Source: Candidatus Brachybacter algidus (lineage in GTDB: Bacteria; Bacteroidota; Bacteroidia; Chitinophagales; Saprospiraceae). From it: a DNA stretch of 64,000 nucleotides. How positions within the stretch are numbered: the stretch's first letter is position 1; each line of letters opens with the position of its first letter. A model generated the notes under the pieces. That model did no database searches, was not told the DNA's origin, and saw only the letters and a program-made list of their open reading frames with translations. The stretch lies in assembly GCA_016711705.1 (NCBI GenBank), contig JADJSK010000013.1:427195-491194 (forward strand). The letters are read 5' to 3'. The position numbers and the translations under genes were made by a program. Of this stretch, positions 9,013 through 18,780 are shown piece after piece.

Positions 9013-10320
9013 TTGACAAACTTAATCAAAGTAAGCGCATTGGAACACATTTTAGACGTTAATCCGGACAATCTGAATAGCTGGTTGCGCAGCTTTGATC
9101 GATTTATCCGGCTGGATTCCAATCAATACGCATATGATAAATACGCTTCCGCTGAAGGAATCGTTGCCTGTGGTATTGAAAGAGCTATAACAATCGAAGA
9201 TTTTTCTGATAAAAGTTCAGTCTCAAGTCTCAAAAATTTCTTTGATGAAAATAAAGGACAATGGATCTTTGGCCACATGTCCTTTGAAGCGAAAGACCTT
9301 TTTGATATTACTAAGACAAATGCCAGTTCTTTTATTGATGTGCCTTGTGTATCTTTTTTTGTGCCCACACATGTATTTAAACTTCTAAATGATAAACTAA
9401 TCATACTCAAATCAAATCTTCCTGTTATAGAATTGCAAAATCAGTTGGACCAAAGTTTGACGGCCGCCCAGCCAATTATAAAAACAAAAGGAATTTTGAA
9501 CTTTGGTGTGGACCGTTCTCAATACATTGAACATGTGAATGAGCTATTACAGCACATACACCGTGGAGATATATATGAGGTCAATTATTGCCAGGCACTG
9601 CAATACAAAGGAATGGTCATGGATCCATATGCACTTTATACAAAAATGCAAAGTACATCTCAAGCACCCTTTGGGGCATTTTATAGAAATGGTGATGTAT
9701 ATCTTTGTTCAGCAAGTCCTGAGCGTTTTATGGCTAAAAGAGGCGATCAACTTATCTGCCAACCTATTAAAGGCACAAACAGAAGGTTGGATAATCCAGA
9801 AGAAAATATTGTACAGCAAGCCAAACTCAAAAGTAGTCTCAAGGAACGTGCTGAAAATGTCATGATCGTAGACCTTATGCGCAATGATATGTCCAGAATA
9901 TGTCTACCCGGTTCAGTCCATGTAGAAGAACTATATGGTATCTATGCATTCAGGCATGTCAATCAAATGATCTCGACCATCTCCGGAACAGTAGATCAGG
10001 ATATAAATTTTGTTGATGTAATATCTGCTTTGTTTCCAATGGGTTCTATGACAGGTGCTCCTAAACTCAGTGCGCTAGCGCTTATAGACGAATTGGAGCC
10101 ATATCAACGGGGTTTATTTTCAGGAACAGTTGGATATATTGACCCTAATGGCAATTGGGATTTTAATGTGGTAATTAGGTCCATCGTTTATGATGATGCC
10201 CATCAACTTGCTTCTATTTCTGCCGGGGGAGCCATCACTGCTTTGTCCAATGCAGAGGAGGAATATGAAGAAAGTTTATTGAAAATGGAAAGCCTGGTTG
10301 GAATTATAAATGGTGAATGA
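9013..10320 (+). CDS. pabB: aminodeoxychorismate synthase component I (chorismate-binding enzyme)
   Basis: It converts chorismate plus ammonia to 4-amino-4-deoxychorismate for folate synthesis. The protein has 435 residues; the C-terminal two thirds is the chorismate-binding domain (FGAFYRNGDVYLCSASPERF, PIKGT near residue 251, ENVMIVDLMRND, SMTGAPK, FSGTVGYID, ISAGGAI). The Lys in PIKGT marks PabB; anthranilate synthase TrpE has PIAGT. No glutamine amidotransferase or aminodeoxychorismate lyase partner is visible next to it. The start used is TTG at 9013, because no ATG lies nearby and the N-terminal domain needs most of this length. The frame is intact. Confidence 0.88.
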   Translation: MTNLIKVSALEHILDVNPDNLNSWLRSFDRFIRLDSNQYAYDKYASAEGIVACGIERAITIEDFSDKSSVSSLKNFFDENKGQWIFGHMSFEAKDLFDITKTNASSFIDVPCVSFFVPTHVFKLLNDKLIILKSNLPVIELQNQLDQSLTAAQPIIKTKGILNFGVDRSQYIEHVNELLQHIHRGDIYEVNYCQALQYKGMVMDPYALYTKMQSTSQAPFGAFYRNGDVYLCSASPERFMAKRGDQLICQPIKGTNRRLDNPEENIVQQAKLKSSLKERAENVMIVDLMRNDMSRICLPGSVHVEELYGIYAFRHVNQMISTISGTVDQDINFVDVISALFPMGSMTGAPKLSALALIDELEPYQRGLFSGTVGYIDPNGNWDFNVVIRSIVYDDAHQLASISAGGAITALSNAEEEYEESLLKMESLVGIINGE

Positions 10321-10479
10321 CAAATTATAAGTGATAAGTGATAAATGTTGAATGGTGAATGAAAGAAGGTTAAAATGGGTAATAAGTAATATTGGTAATC
10401 GGTAATCGGCATTAAAGATGGCATGATAAGCTTTTTTTTGAGGTCATTCTAATTTCATACTCATATATAATTCATCGAT

Positions 10480-10665
10480 AAACATTGTTAATCGACAATT
10501 TGTAAAAGAAAAGTAAGTCCATAAGAAACTCCGCCTTGGCATCACAGAAGCATTTTGTCGATTCTTGCCTCCATTTTTTCGGGAAGAAACTTTAAGATGT
10601 TCTGACTACACTTTGGCTCTCTGGAGTGAGACTTCGTTTCGTCTCACTTCCTCAAAAAAGACATT
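10480..10665 (+). repeat. dispersed intergenic repeat, family 1 copy A
   Basis: It shares long matches with 11552-11740, including TTGGCATCACAGAAGCAT and AAGATGTTCTGACTACACTT, and GACTTCGTTTCGT within a hairpin (GTGAGAC/GTCTCAC here). It occupies the centre of the 499-bp gap between pabB and the TetR gene. The rest of the gap is short GAATG/GTGAAT-type microrepeats and CTCCATTTTC-type runs; no gene is seen. Confidence 0.7.
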
Positions 10666-10819
10666 AGCCTTTGGCCATCATCCTTAATTTACAAAACAAA
10701 AACCTAACTTCAAACAAGACCGTCCAGCCTTCGCCCCATTTTCAATTCTCCATTCTCCATTTTCAATTTCTCTTCCTTCCTTTCTAACTTTTTTCCTACA
10801 TTAGCATCACGTTATTTAA

Positions 10820-11368
10820 ATGAAAAACCAAATTGAACTTCCCTGGATAGAAGCAGGGTACCAGTTATTTTCGAAAGAAGGACCAGCCGGATTAAAGGTG
10901 GATATTCTAGCACGTACTGTCGGTATTAGCAGGTCGTCATTTTATCACCTATTTGGCGACCTTGAAATATTTCAGGAAAAACTATTAATGTACCATTCTG
11001 AAATGGCCTCCAAAGTTGCAGAAAGTGTAAAATTGTGTAAGAATATAGAACCTGATTTTTTGTTGATGATGATAAAGTATCAGGATTATTTTTTTTTCAA
11101 TAGGCAGCTCCGCATTCATCGGGAGAATGTAACTTTTAGAAAGGGATTTGAAGATGCGATCTCTAAAATACAAAAAGAAGCATCTGCGATATGGTCGGAT
11201 ATGGTTGGCTTGGAGCACAAACCAGAAATGGCAAGAAATATTTTTAGAATTGCAGCGGATATTTTGTTTCACCGCATTACCAGGGAAACTATGAACTATG
11301 AATGGTTGCTCGGGTTTTTGAAAGAAATAAAACTATTAATAAAAGGCATGGACAAAGAATCTAAATAG
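10820..11368 (+). CDS. TetR-family transcriptional regulator
   Basis: The protein has 182 residues. The N-terminal helix-turn-helix is clear: GYQLFSKEGPAGLKVDILA followed by the recognition helix GISRSSFYHLFGDLE (about 35-50). The ligand-binding C-terminal part is helical and unlike any TetR subgroup I can name. Such proteins repress nearby genes until a small ligand binds. The gene stands alone between two repeat-rich gaps, so its target cannot be guessed from context. The start ATG at 10820 gives a normal TetR N-terminus. Confidence 0.85.
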   Translation: MKNQIELPWIEAGYQLFSKEGPAGLKVDILARTVGISRSSFYHLFGDLEIFQEKLLMYHSEMASKVAESVKLCKNIEPDFLLMMIKYQDYFFFNRQLRIHRENVTFRKGFEDAISKIQKEASAIWSDMVGLEHKPEMARNIFRIAADILFHRITRETMNYEWLLGFLKEIKLLIKGMDKESK

Positions 11369-11389
11369 TAAATCAAACATCTTATATTA

Positions 11390-11976
11390 ACTCAAGTTTC
11401 AGTAGTTAAGAAACGAAGGTAGATGGTTGATGTTAGAAGGTATTTAGTTAATTAATACATATTTTGTCTATTATTGATTTAAATGACGAAATTTTCATTT
11501 TATTGATGAATAATCATCTTAAATCTACCTTCTACCTTCTCCAATCATCGCAAAACATAGTTAATCAATAATATGTAAATAATAAAATTATATATATCAA
11601 TAACTCCCCCTTGGCATCACAGAAGCATCTTTTCGTTTACTGTCTCCATTCTTACGGCAGGTAAACTTAAGATGTTCTGACTACACTTTGTCCCTCTATC
11701 GTGGGACTTCGTTTCGTTTCACTTCCTTGAAAAGGTCGCTTTTGCACCTTTTCTTCGTCGTTCACCCTCTTGCAGAAGGGGATATTGTGCTAATCGACTT
11801 TTTTTATCATAAATATCATAAATATCATCGTCATCTGCGTTCAACTTTATTTAAGTTATCTTTTTGATTTTGGAATAAAATGAATTACATCAGAGCTACC
11901 TTCTAACATTTTTATTGAAATTTAAATCTATCCTTAAAAGAAACGAATTTGTCTACCTAAACTTCAGTTATACTAA
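11390..11976. repeat. MITE-like repeat (family 2) interrupted by a family 1 repeat
   Basis: The outer element starts CTCAAGTTTCAGTAGTTAAG and ends near GTCTACCTAAACTTCAGTTA, giving imperfect terminal inverted repeats. The same ends and internal stretches recur at 22774-23036 as an uninterrupted copy of about 260 bp. Here the element is split by a second repeat (11552 to about 11890). This fills most of the 11369-12080 gap; no gene is seen. Confidence 0.65.
11552..11798 (+). repeat. dispersed intergenic repeat, family 1 copy B (nested)
   Basis: It begins AAAACATAGTTAATCAATAA, carries TTGGCATCACAGAAGCAT and AAGATGTTCTGACTACACTT like copy A, and ends GATATTGTGCTAATCGAC. That end is repeated exactly at 57090-57107 (copy C). 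A following ATCTTTTTGATTTT end (to about 11875) recurs inverted at 59683-59703. It lies inside the family 2 element. Confidence 0.65.
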
Positions 11977-12080
11977 TTTCGATCTTTGTACAGCACTGAC
12001 TAAAATTGGAATTAAGGAGAATTTAATTTTGCCGCATATTTGGTAAAATTCATTTTAAAAGACTTCTTAATACAAATTTC

Positions 12081-13430
12081 ATGAAAAAAAACATTACTTA
12101 CTTAGTTCTGGTATTCCTAGTCCAGGCAAATTTTATTTATGCCCAATTTATAGTTAAGGATATCACCTTTGCATGCAATAGTGTGTCAAACGGAGGCGCG
12201 GTATCAGGATATAGCTTTCAGACTGGACCATATAGCATATGGTTTCCTGATTCAAATAATATTGTCACTGAAATTGGAGGTGTTGCTCCTGGATCTGGTG
12301 TAGCTGGTCAGGCCCGGTTTAGCGAAGATGGTAATATCCTATGTGGCACCAATTTAGGAAATGCTGGAGCCGAAATGGCCCTATTTAACAGAACAACTAA
12401 TAATTGGACTAATTTGGGGAGCCTTGGTTATCAGGTAGATGGCAACGTGAGCGGCGGATTCGCTATTTCAGGTGATGGAAAAACGGTTGTTGGTCTTTCT
12501 TGGGCTGATACTACGGGCAACTTGGCATTTGCTCATGCAATCGCCTGGAATAATGATGAAGAGATCATGGACCTTGGAACCCTGTTTTTTGGAAGAAGCA
12601 CCAGGGCGAATGCTATAAACGGTGATGGAAGTATTGTGGTAGGTTGGCAAGATTTTAACGGACCATGGAAATCTGCAGTTTGGAAAAAAAATCCTGCAGG
12701 TGGATACTTCCCCAATGAATATATTCTCTTAAATACGGATGGTGATCCAAATGATGAATTCAATCAAATGGGTGAATGCAGTGCCATTTCAGCCGATGGC
12801 AATTGGATAGGAGGTTACGGCGATTATGCCAATGAATACCAACCATGGATATGGAGTGAAGGGTCAGGTGTTATTAATTTGGGGACATTGCCAAACGTTG
12901 GTAGTGGTTATGTGTCAGGCATGTCAGCAGATGGCTCTATTGCAGTGGGATGGTTTGATGGACAATTGTGGGGTGATCCCCAGACGCCCTTCATCTGGAC
13001 AAAGACGGGCGGAATTAGAGACCTGAATGAGTACATTAATACAGAATTAGGAGAATCTACTGATATTAACCACACTTATACAGCTGAAGCTATTTCACCT
13101 GATGGTCATTTTGTCGCGGGCTATGGTGTAAATAATAATACGTTTCAATATTTTGCATACCGAATTAGTCTTGAAAACACATCTGCTGTGAAGGAAATAA
13201 GTAAATCAAATGAAATAACTGTTTATCCTAATCCGACATCCAATTTAATTACAATTGAAAATAGCAATAATTCAACTTTGTCTATTACAAGTGCAGAAGG
13301 TAAAATAATCTTCAGAGGTAAAATAAATGGAAGATTTGTATTCGATTTGTCTAAGTATGCATCAGGAGTCTACGCTCTTAGGTTACAAACTGATGAAAAG
13401 GTACAAACACAAAAGATTATAAAGAATTAA
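12081..13430 (+). CDS. T9SS-secreted HAF-repeat protein
   Basis: The protein has 449 residues. The signal peptide is MKKNITYLVLVFLVQANFIYAQ. Residues about 60-360 contain HAF-type extracellular repeats built on the themes SGDGKTVVG, AIAWNN, IMDLGTLFFG, INGDGSIVVGW and ISPDGHFVAGYG, predicted to form a beta-propeller-like fold. The last ~75 residues (VYPNPTSNLITIENSNNST to KVQTQKIIKN) are a type A T9SS sorting domain, so the protein should be secreted and probably anchored to the surface. Its ligand or function is unknown. It is a single gene followed by a strong terminator. Confidence 0.85.
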   Translation: MKKNITYLVLVFLVQANFIYAQFIVKDITFACNSVSNGGAVSGYSFQTGPYSIWFPDSNNIVTEIGGVAPGSGVAGQARFSEDGNILCGTNLGNAGAEMALFNRTTNNWTNLGSLGYQVDGNVSGGFAISGDGKTVVGLSWADTTGNLAFAHAIAWNNDEEIMDLGTLFFGRSTRANAINGDGSIVVGWQDFNGPWKSAVWKKNPAGGYFPNEYILLNTDGDPNDEFNQMGECSAISADGNWIGGYGDYANEYQPWIWSEGSGVINLGTLPNVGSGYVSGMSADGSIAVGWFDGQLWGDPQTPFIWTKTGGIRDLNEYINTELGESTDINHTYTAEAISPDGHFVAGYGVNNNTFQYFAYRISLENTSAVKEISKSNEITVYPNPTSNLITIENSNNSTLSITSAEGKIIFRGKINGRFVFDLSKYASGVYALRLQTDEKVQTQKIIKN

Positions 13431-13508
13431 TTATAGTGTGTCATTAGAAGTTTGATTTTAGAATAACGGTGCATTACAGCCAACAAATTCTAAACAAACT
13501 ATTTCAAG

Positions 13509-13561
13509 CGCAATGTTAGACAGAGTGAGCCCTTACGAGTCGACATTGCGTTTTTTTTTTT
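13509..13561 (+). terminator. intrinsic terminator after the HAF-repeat gene
   Basis: Stem CGCAATGT (13509-13516) pairs with ACATTGCG (13543-13550) and is followed by a run of 11 or more T. The loop is long (26 bases). Confidence 0.8.
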
Positions 13562-13650
13562 GCTTATTTCATTTCCTACAATATTTTGAAAAGAAGAGTT
13601 GTATGCGCTAAAATTAATACCATACTTCTCTATTCAATTTCTGATTACTC

Positions 13651-13720
13651 ATTACTGACCACTGACCACTGACTTCTGACTTCTCACTTCTGACCACTGA
13701 CCACTGACTTCTGACCACTA
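13651..13720. repeat. CTGACCA/CTGACTT simple tandem repeat
   Basis: Ten-base-scale units of the form ACTGACC/ACTGACTTCTGAC repeat through this stretch. A sister array is at 57190-57267. It lies in the 13431-13802 gap, which otherwise holds the terminator and the asnB promoter region. Confidence 0.75.
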
Positions 13721-13775
13721 CCCCCTCTTAGTGTATTTTATACACAATTCTAAACACTGTTTAATTATAATACAT

Positions 13776-13783
13776 TACTTTTG
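13776..13783 (+). promoter_or_regulatory. putative -7 promoter element of asnB
   Basis: TACTTTTG fits TAnnTTTG and ends 19 bp before the asnB ATG. No clear TTG -33 element is seen at the right spacing. Confidence 0.4.
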
Positions 13784-13802
13784 ACCTCTAAAATTTAATG
13801 CA

Positions 13803-15470
13803 ATGTGCGGTATACTAGGAATATTTGACCTCAAACAATCGACAGACGAATTAAGGCCACAAGCCCTTCAGATGTCTAAAAAACAGCGTCACAGAGGACC
13901 GGATTGGTCAGGTATTTTCGTGAGTAATAATGCAATACTGGCACACGAAAGACTTTCTATTGTGGATCCAACTTCCGGGAAACAGCCACTTTTCAGCAAT
14001 GATGGTGTACTGGCCCTGGCAGTAAATGGTGAAATATATAACCATAAAGCACTCAAGAAAAATCTTAAAAACCCTTACCAATTCCAAACAGAATCTGACT
14101 GTGAGGTCATTCTGGCATTATATCAGGAGAAAGGGATCAACTTTATTGAAGATCTAAATGGCATCTTTGCTTTTGCATTATATGACCATGCAAATGATGC
14201 GTATCTGATCGCAAGAGACCACATGGGCATCATCCCTTTATATATGGGCTGGGATGCTCATGGCAACTTCTATGTTTCATCAGAATTGAAGACCTTAAGT
14301 GGTGTTTGCAATAAAATTCAGGAATTCCTGCCAGGCCATTATCTATTTTCTAAAGACGGTGAAATGAAGAAGTGGTATGATCGTGAATGGAAAGATTTCG
14401 ACGCTGTAAAAGACAACGAAAGTAATATTCACGACCTGAAAGTAGCACTGGAAGAGGCTGTCCACAGACAATTAATGTCTGACGTACCTTATGGTGTGCT
14501 CTTATCAGGTGGATTGGATTCGAGTATCATAAGTGCTATAGCAAAGAAATACTCCGGTAGGCGTATAGAATCCGAAGATCTAAAAGATGCCTGGTGGCCT
14601 CAATTGCACAGCTTTGCAGTAGGACTTAAAGAATCTCCGGATCTCAAAGCCGCAAGAATAGTTGCTGACCATATTGGCACCATACATCACGAGGTTAATT
14701 TCACTATTCAGGAAGGACTCGATGCACTGTCTGATGTTATTTATCACATAGAAACTTATGATGTCACCACCATTAGAGCGAGCACTCCAATGTATTTACT
14801 TGCACGTGTTATTAAATCGATGGGTATCAAAATGGTACTTTCCGGCGAGGGCGCAGATGAGATCTTTGGTGGATATTTATATTTCCATAAAGCTCCAGAT
14901 GCTTGTGCTTTCCACGAGGAAACTGTAAGAAAGTTAAACAAATTGCATTTGTATGATTGCCTTCGTGCCAATAAATCACTGGCAGCATGGGGTGTAGAAG
15001 GGCGTGTGCCTTTCCTTGACAAAGAATTTATGGATGTTGCCATGACAATCAATCCACAGGATAAAATGGCAGGCAATGGTAAGATGGAGAAATATATTCT
15101 GCGTAAAGCATTTGAGGATTATCTTCCGGCGGAAGTGGCATGGAGACAGAAAGAACAATTCTCGGATGGTGTAGGTTATAGCTGGATCGATACATTAAAG
15201 GAAATGACTTCTGCTCAGGTGTCAGACGAACAATTGAAAAATGCAGCTCACCGTTTTCCAATTAATACTCCGAGATCTAAAGAGGAATATTACTATCGTT
15301 CCCTATTCGCGAGCCATTTCCCAGGCAATGAGGAAGCAGCCTGTGTTCCCTCTGAACCTTCAGTAGCTTGCAGCACTGCTATCGCATTGGAATGGGATGC
15401 AGCCTGGAAGGGTATGTCCGACCCGAGTGGTAGAGCGGTGAAATCGGTGCATGAACAGGGGTATGAGTGA
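13803..15470 (+). CDS. asnB: asparagine synthase B, glutamine-hydrolysing
   Basis: It makes asparagine from aspartate, ATP and glutamine in the cytoplasm. The protein has 555 residues. Cys2 right after the initiator Met (MCGILGIFDL) is the glutaminase nucleophile, which fixes the start. The glutaminase domain (1 to about 205) shows KQRHRGPDWSG, LAVNGEIYNHKAL and TESDCEVIL. The synthetase domain has the PP-loop LLSGGLDSS near residue 235, YDVTTIRAS and VLSGEGADEIFGGYLYFHK, as in E. coli AsnB. Length matches the family. It is a single gene with its own promoter-like motif, followed by a 396-bp repeat-bearing gap. Confidence 0.95.
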   Translation: MCGILGIFDLKQSTDELRPQALQMSKKQRHRGPDWSGIFVSNNAILAHERLSIVDPTSGKQPLFSNDGVLALAVNGEIYNHKALKKNLKNPYQFQTESDCEVILALYQEKGINFIEDLNGIFAFALYDHANDAYLIARDHMGIIPLYMGWDAHGNFYVSSELKTLSGVCNKIQEFLPGHYLFSKDGEMKKWYDREWKDFDAVKDNESNIHDLKVALEEAVHRQLMSDVPYGVLLSGGLDSSIISAIAKKYSGRRIESEDLKDAWWPQLHSFAVGLKESPDLKAARIVADHIGTIHHEVNFTIQEGLDALSDVIYHIETYDVTTIRASTPMYLLARVIKSMGIKMVLSGEGADEIFGGYLYFHKAPDACAFHEETVRKLNKLHLYDCLRANKSLAAWGVEGRVPFLDKEFMDVAMTINPQDKMAGNGKMEKYILRKAFEDYLPAEVAWRQKEQFSDGVGYSWIDTLKEMTSAQVSDEQLKNAAHRFPINTPRSKEEYYYRSLFASHFPGNEEAACVPSEPSVACSTAIALEWDAAWKGMSDPSGRAVKSVHEQGYE

Positions 15471-15790
15471 TGAATAACGAACAGTGACTAATGAATAATG
15501 AGAGCAGGCAGGGTCGCTAGGTCTTGAATGTAATCGATTTTCGGAATGTTGAATGTTGGATTTTGAAGGTTGAATGAATTTACAAATTGAGGATTCATAA
15601 TTATTAATAATGGATTGAGTATTTAGCTTTTACAGGAAAACATCAATCTTCGCGTTCAATAGCCTATGACTTTAGTCAGGGTTCTAAAATGAATAACGAA
15701 CAGTGAATAATGAATAATGAGAGCAGGCAGGGTCGCTAGGTCTTGAATGCAGGTGATATTTGAAATATTGAATGTTGAATTTTGAGGTTG
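15471..15790 (+). repeat. direct duplication of about 100 bp between asnB and the aldehyde dehydrogenase
   Basis: The segment 15471-15572 recurs at 15690-15790, including AGCAGGCAGGGTCGCTAGGT and the flanking GAATAACGAACAGTGA. The copies are separated by about 117 bp of unrelated AT-rich DNA. No gene is seen in the 15471-15866 gap. Confidence 0.8.
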
Positions 15791-15836
15791 CTTATAATTT
15801 AAATGAACCATTTTACTGAATTCTCATTACTTGTCG

Positions 15837-15844
15837 TAATTTTG
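15837..15844 (+). promoter_or_regulatory. putative -7 promoter element of the ALDH7 gene
   Basis: TAATTTTG fits TAnnTTTG and ends 22 bp before the ATG. No convincing -33 TTG is seen. Confidence 0.35.
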
Positions 15845-15866
15845 CGCCTTAATTCTAAAAAACACT

Positions 15867-17393
15867 ATGGATCTTACATTTTTGAAAGAACTTGGCTTAC
15901 AGGAAGTCAATGCAGGTACTTCAACAGGACTTCATTGGGTCGCTGCAGATAATTATATTGAAAGTTACAGTCCCGTTGACGGTAAATTGATAGGCAAAGT
16001 TGGCGTGACTACAGAGGCTGATTATGAAGCCGTGATCGTAAAAGCTCAGGAAGCTTATAAGCTATGGAGAAATATCCCTGCACCAAAAAGAGGAGAAATA
16101 GTTAGACAATACGGAGATACTTTGCGCACGCACAAAGATGCATTGGGTCGCCTTGTATCATACGAAATGGGCAAAAGTCTTCAAGAAGGTTGGGGTGAAG
16201 TTCAGGAAATGATCGACATCTGTGACTTTTCGGTTGGACTTTCAAGACAATTATACGGTTTGACGATGCATTCTGAGCGCCCGATGCACAGAATGTATGA
16301 ACAGTGGCATCCACTGGGTATCGTCGGCATTATCAGCGCATTCAACTTTCCTGTGGCAGTATGGTCATGGAATGCAATGATCGCGTTGATCTGTGGAGAT
16401 GTATGCATCTGGAAACCATCCGAAAAAGCTCCAATGAGTGGAGTCGCATGTCACCTGTTATTAAAAGAAGTTTTAGAGAAAAATAATGTTCCTGAAGGGG
16501 TAGTCAACTTGGTAAATGGTGATTACAAAATCGGTGAAATGCTTACCAAAGATGGCAGAGTGCCTTTGATCTCTGCTACTGGTAGCACGAGAATGGGGAA
16601 AGTAGTTGGTGCCGCTGTTGCAAACAGATTAGGTAAATCACTTTTAGAACTTGGTGGAAATAATGCCATCATCATCACTCCAAATGCAGATCTTGATATT
16701 ACGCTGACAGGTGCAGTGTTTGGGGCTGTTGGAACAGCAGGACAACGTTGTACTTCTACACGAAGGTTGATCATTCATGAAAGTTTGTTTGAAACGGTCA
16801 AGTCAAAACTTAAAAATGCTTACGGTCATCTGGTCATCGGCAATCCATTGGATGCAGGTGTTCATGTAGGACCATTAATCGATAAGGATGCTGTAGATCT
16901 ATACAGTTATTCATTAGAAAAAGTTATTGAAGAGGGTGGTTCTTTTGTCGTGGAAGGTGGTGTGCTTTCCGGTACAGGTTATGAAAGTGGATGTTATGTC
17001 AAGCCTTGTATTGCTGAAGTAGAGAATAGTTACAAAATCGTGCAACACGAGACATTTGCACCTATCCTTTATTTGATTAAATATTCTGATCTTAATGAGG
17101 CAATAGCTTTACAGAATGACGTACCGCAAGGACTTTCATCGGCTATCATGACTACTAATATGCGTGAAGCAGAGTTGTTCCTTTCGAATAACGGTTCTGA
17201 TTGTGGTATCGCAAATGTCAATATTGGTACCAGTGGTGCTGAGATAGGTGGTGCGTTCGGTGGAGAAAAAGAAACTGGTGGAGGTCGTGAAAGTGGATCA
17301 GATAGTTGGAAAGCTTATATGAGAAGACAGACCAATACGATCAATTACAGCACGGAACTTCCGTTAGCTCAAGGGATTAAATTCGATCTTTAA
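15867..17393 (+). CDS. ALDH7-family aldehyde dehydrogenase (alpha-aminoadipic semialdehyde dehydrogenase-like)
   Basis: The protein has 508 residues and oxidises an aldehyde with NAD(P)+. Motifs are FNFPVAVWSWNAMIALICGD, WKPSEKAP, SATGSTRMG, the general base Glu near 261 in LELGGNNA and the nucleophile Cys near 295 in GQRCTSTRR. The C-terminal GGGRESGSDSWKAYMRRQT followed by NTINYS is diagnostic of the ALDH7/antiquitin group. Members of that group oxidise alpha-aminoadipic semialdehyde (piperideine-6-carboxylate) in lysine breakdown. No other lysine-catabolism gene is next to it, so the substrate is an inference from the subfamily. Confidence 0.9.
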   Translation: MDLTFLKELGLQEVNAGTSTGLHWVAADNYIESYSPVDGKLIGKVGVTTEADYEAVIVKAQEAYKLWRNIPAPKRGEIVRQYGDTLRTHKDALGRLVSYEMGKSLQEGWGEVQEMIDICDFSVGLSRQLYGLTMHSERPMHRMYEQWHPLGIVGIISAFNFPVAVWSWNAMIALICGDVCIWKPSEKAPMSGVACHLLLKEVLEKNNVPEGVVNLVNGDYKIGEMLTKDGRVPLISATGSTRMGKVVGAAVANRLGKSLLELGGNNAIIITPNADLDITLTGAVFGAVGTAGQRCTSTRRLIIHESLFETVKSKLKNAYGHLVIGNPLDAGVHVGPLIDKDAVDLYSYSLEKVIEEGGSFVVEGGVLSGTGYESGCYVKPCIAEVENSYKIVQHETFAPILYLIKYSDLNEAIALQNDVPQGLSSAIMTTNMREAELFLSNNGSDCGIANVNIGTSGAEIGGAFGGEKETGGGRESGSDSWKAYMRRQTNTINYSTELPLAQGIKFDL

Positions 17394-17527
17394 CGAATAT
17401 TTATTAAGCTGATATGGAATTGTTTACTATTTTTGTGTAATAATTCCATTTACATAACTACCATTACTTTTTATGGTATACTTTTTGAAGTAAACATTCG
17501 ATATCTACAAGGTCTCGCGTTGGAATT

Positions 17528-18775
17528 ATGTTAAGAAAATTTTTACTATTAATTTGCTTTTACATTTGTTGTCACAGCTATGTGTCAGCACAGCAAGTAT
17601 TTGTAGTAAAAATCCCCGGATATACAGGTTACGCTATACCATCTCAAAAAGGGATAGAATTCGACGATTTGGTCGGATGTACTGAGTGGACAAATGAAAA
17701 TATTACATTACAATACAATGTTAGAATTGAAGCTAAAGGTGATCTGGGCATCAGACTAATGCTTTCCAATGACGGCAATGAGCCGGCATTCCTGAGTGTG
17801 AAATTTGGAGATAGGACGAGAGAACTTAAAGTACCTCCTACTGGTGGGAAGGCAAAGTTTCAAATGGTGGATGCAGGTGTATTTACAGCGGATTATCCTG
17901 GTTTCTATTCAGTATGGATAAAACCTATCTCAAAATCCGGTTTGTTTTATCCCGGCATTATGAATGTTCAAATGTATGCTCCTTTTGCTGACAAAATATC
18001 TTTTCCATCTGTCGCTGAGCGTAACGCATCTACAGTCAACCTTACTTATATATCAGGTCAAAACGAAAAGATCAATGGAATGTGTGTAAATACAACCGTT
18101 CCAAATAACTATGATTATCAGGGAACAAGAATCTCAGCCATAGCTAATGAAGTATTTAAAGTTGGTCTCGCCAATGAGGAATCCGGTAAATATCTATACG
18201 TTACCTGGAAAAATGTCAAGGGATATGTGAAACCAACTTTTCAATACAGTCAGTTTAAAAACTATTCAATTGATTCCAGCATGGAAAAAATGAGTAGGTT
18301 TATTGTTCCATATAATTGGGCGCCTGATCAGGTTATTTCACTTTCACTGGTTCATAAAGTAGATTCCTGCACACTAGCAGAATCATGGGAGGCTAGGATC
18401 TATAATGAGAAGAAGAAAAAATGGAATACAATAGCCGTCCTAAGTGGCGGCAATACTTCCGGTCTTGTCAAGGACTGGTATAGTGCAGTAGCCAATTCTG
18501 ATCCCAATACAGGCAATGTAGAACACAAAGCTATGTTTTCTAGTCCGGTGGCATGGCTCTCCAATGGAAAGAAGAAAAAGATCACTCAAGCGCGCTTTGG
18601 TCACGATATGAAGGGGAAGGTGGAAAGAAAGGATTATGGTGCCGGGGTAGAAACTGATACTTTTTGGCTGAGTACCGGTGGGTTCTCTTACTCACAGGCT
18701 ACCTTTGGCAAGATATATGAGACCAAATCCAAGGTCAATAGTGTCATTGATGAGCGTTTTTCTGCTAGTTTTTGA
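17528..18775 (+). CDS. secreted DUF3472 (plus DUF5077-like) protein
   Basis: The protein has 415 residues with a signal peptide ending HSYVSAQQ. Residues about 30-150 form a beta-sandwich domain like DUF5077. From about 160 the sequence follows the DUF3472 pattern: VPYNWAPDQVISLSL, WEARIYN, SDPNTGNVEHKAMFSSPVAW, KITQARFGHDMKGK and DYGAGVETDTFWLSTGGF. Function in this family is unproven; many members occur with carbohydrate-active enzymes. It has no T9SS sorting domain. An IS982 element begins 5 bp after its stop codon, so the gene is intact but its 3' flank was disrupted. Confidence 0.8.
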   Translation: MLRKFLLLICFYICCHSYVSAQQVFVVKIPGYTGYAIPSQKGIEFDDLVGCTEWTNENITLQYNVRIEAKGDLGIRLMLSNDGNEPAFLSVKFGDRTRELKVPPTGGKAKFQMVDAGVFTADYPGFYSVWIKPISKSGLFYPGIMNVQMYAPFADKISFPSVAERNASTVNLTYISGQNEKINGMCVNTTVPNNYDYQGTRISAIANEVFKVGLANEESGKYLYVTWKNVKGYVKPTFQYSQFKNYSIDSSMEKMSRFIVPYNWAPDQVISLSLVHKVDSCTLAESWEARIYNEKKKKWNTIAVLSGGNTSGLVKDWYSAVANSDPNTGNVEHKAMFSSPVAWLSNGKKKKITQARFGHDMKGKVERKDYGAGVETDTFWLSTGGFSYSQATFGKIYETKSKVNSVIDERFSASF

Positions 18776-18780
18776 TAACT

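Noticed and set aside
9013..10320. Anthranilate synthase component I (TrpE)
   Set aside because: The PIKGT motif has the Lys of PabB where TrpE has Ala, and no trp genes are nearby.
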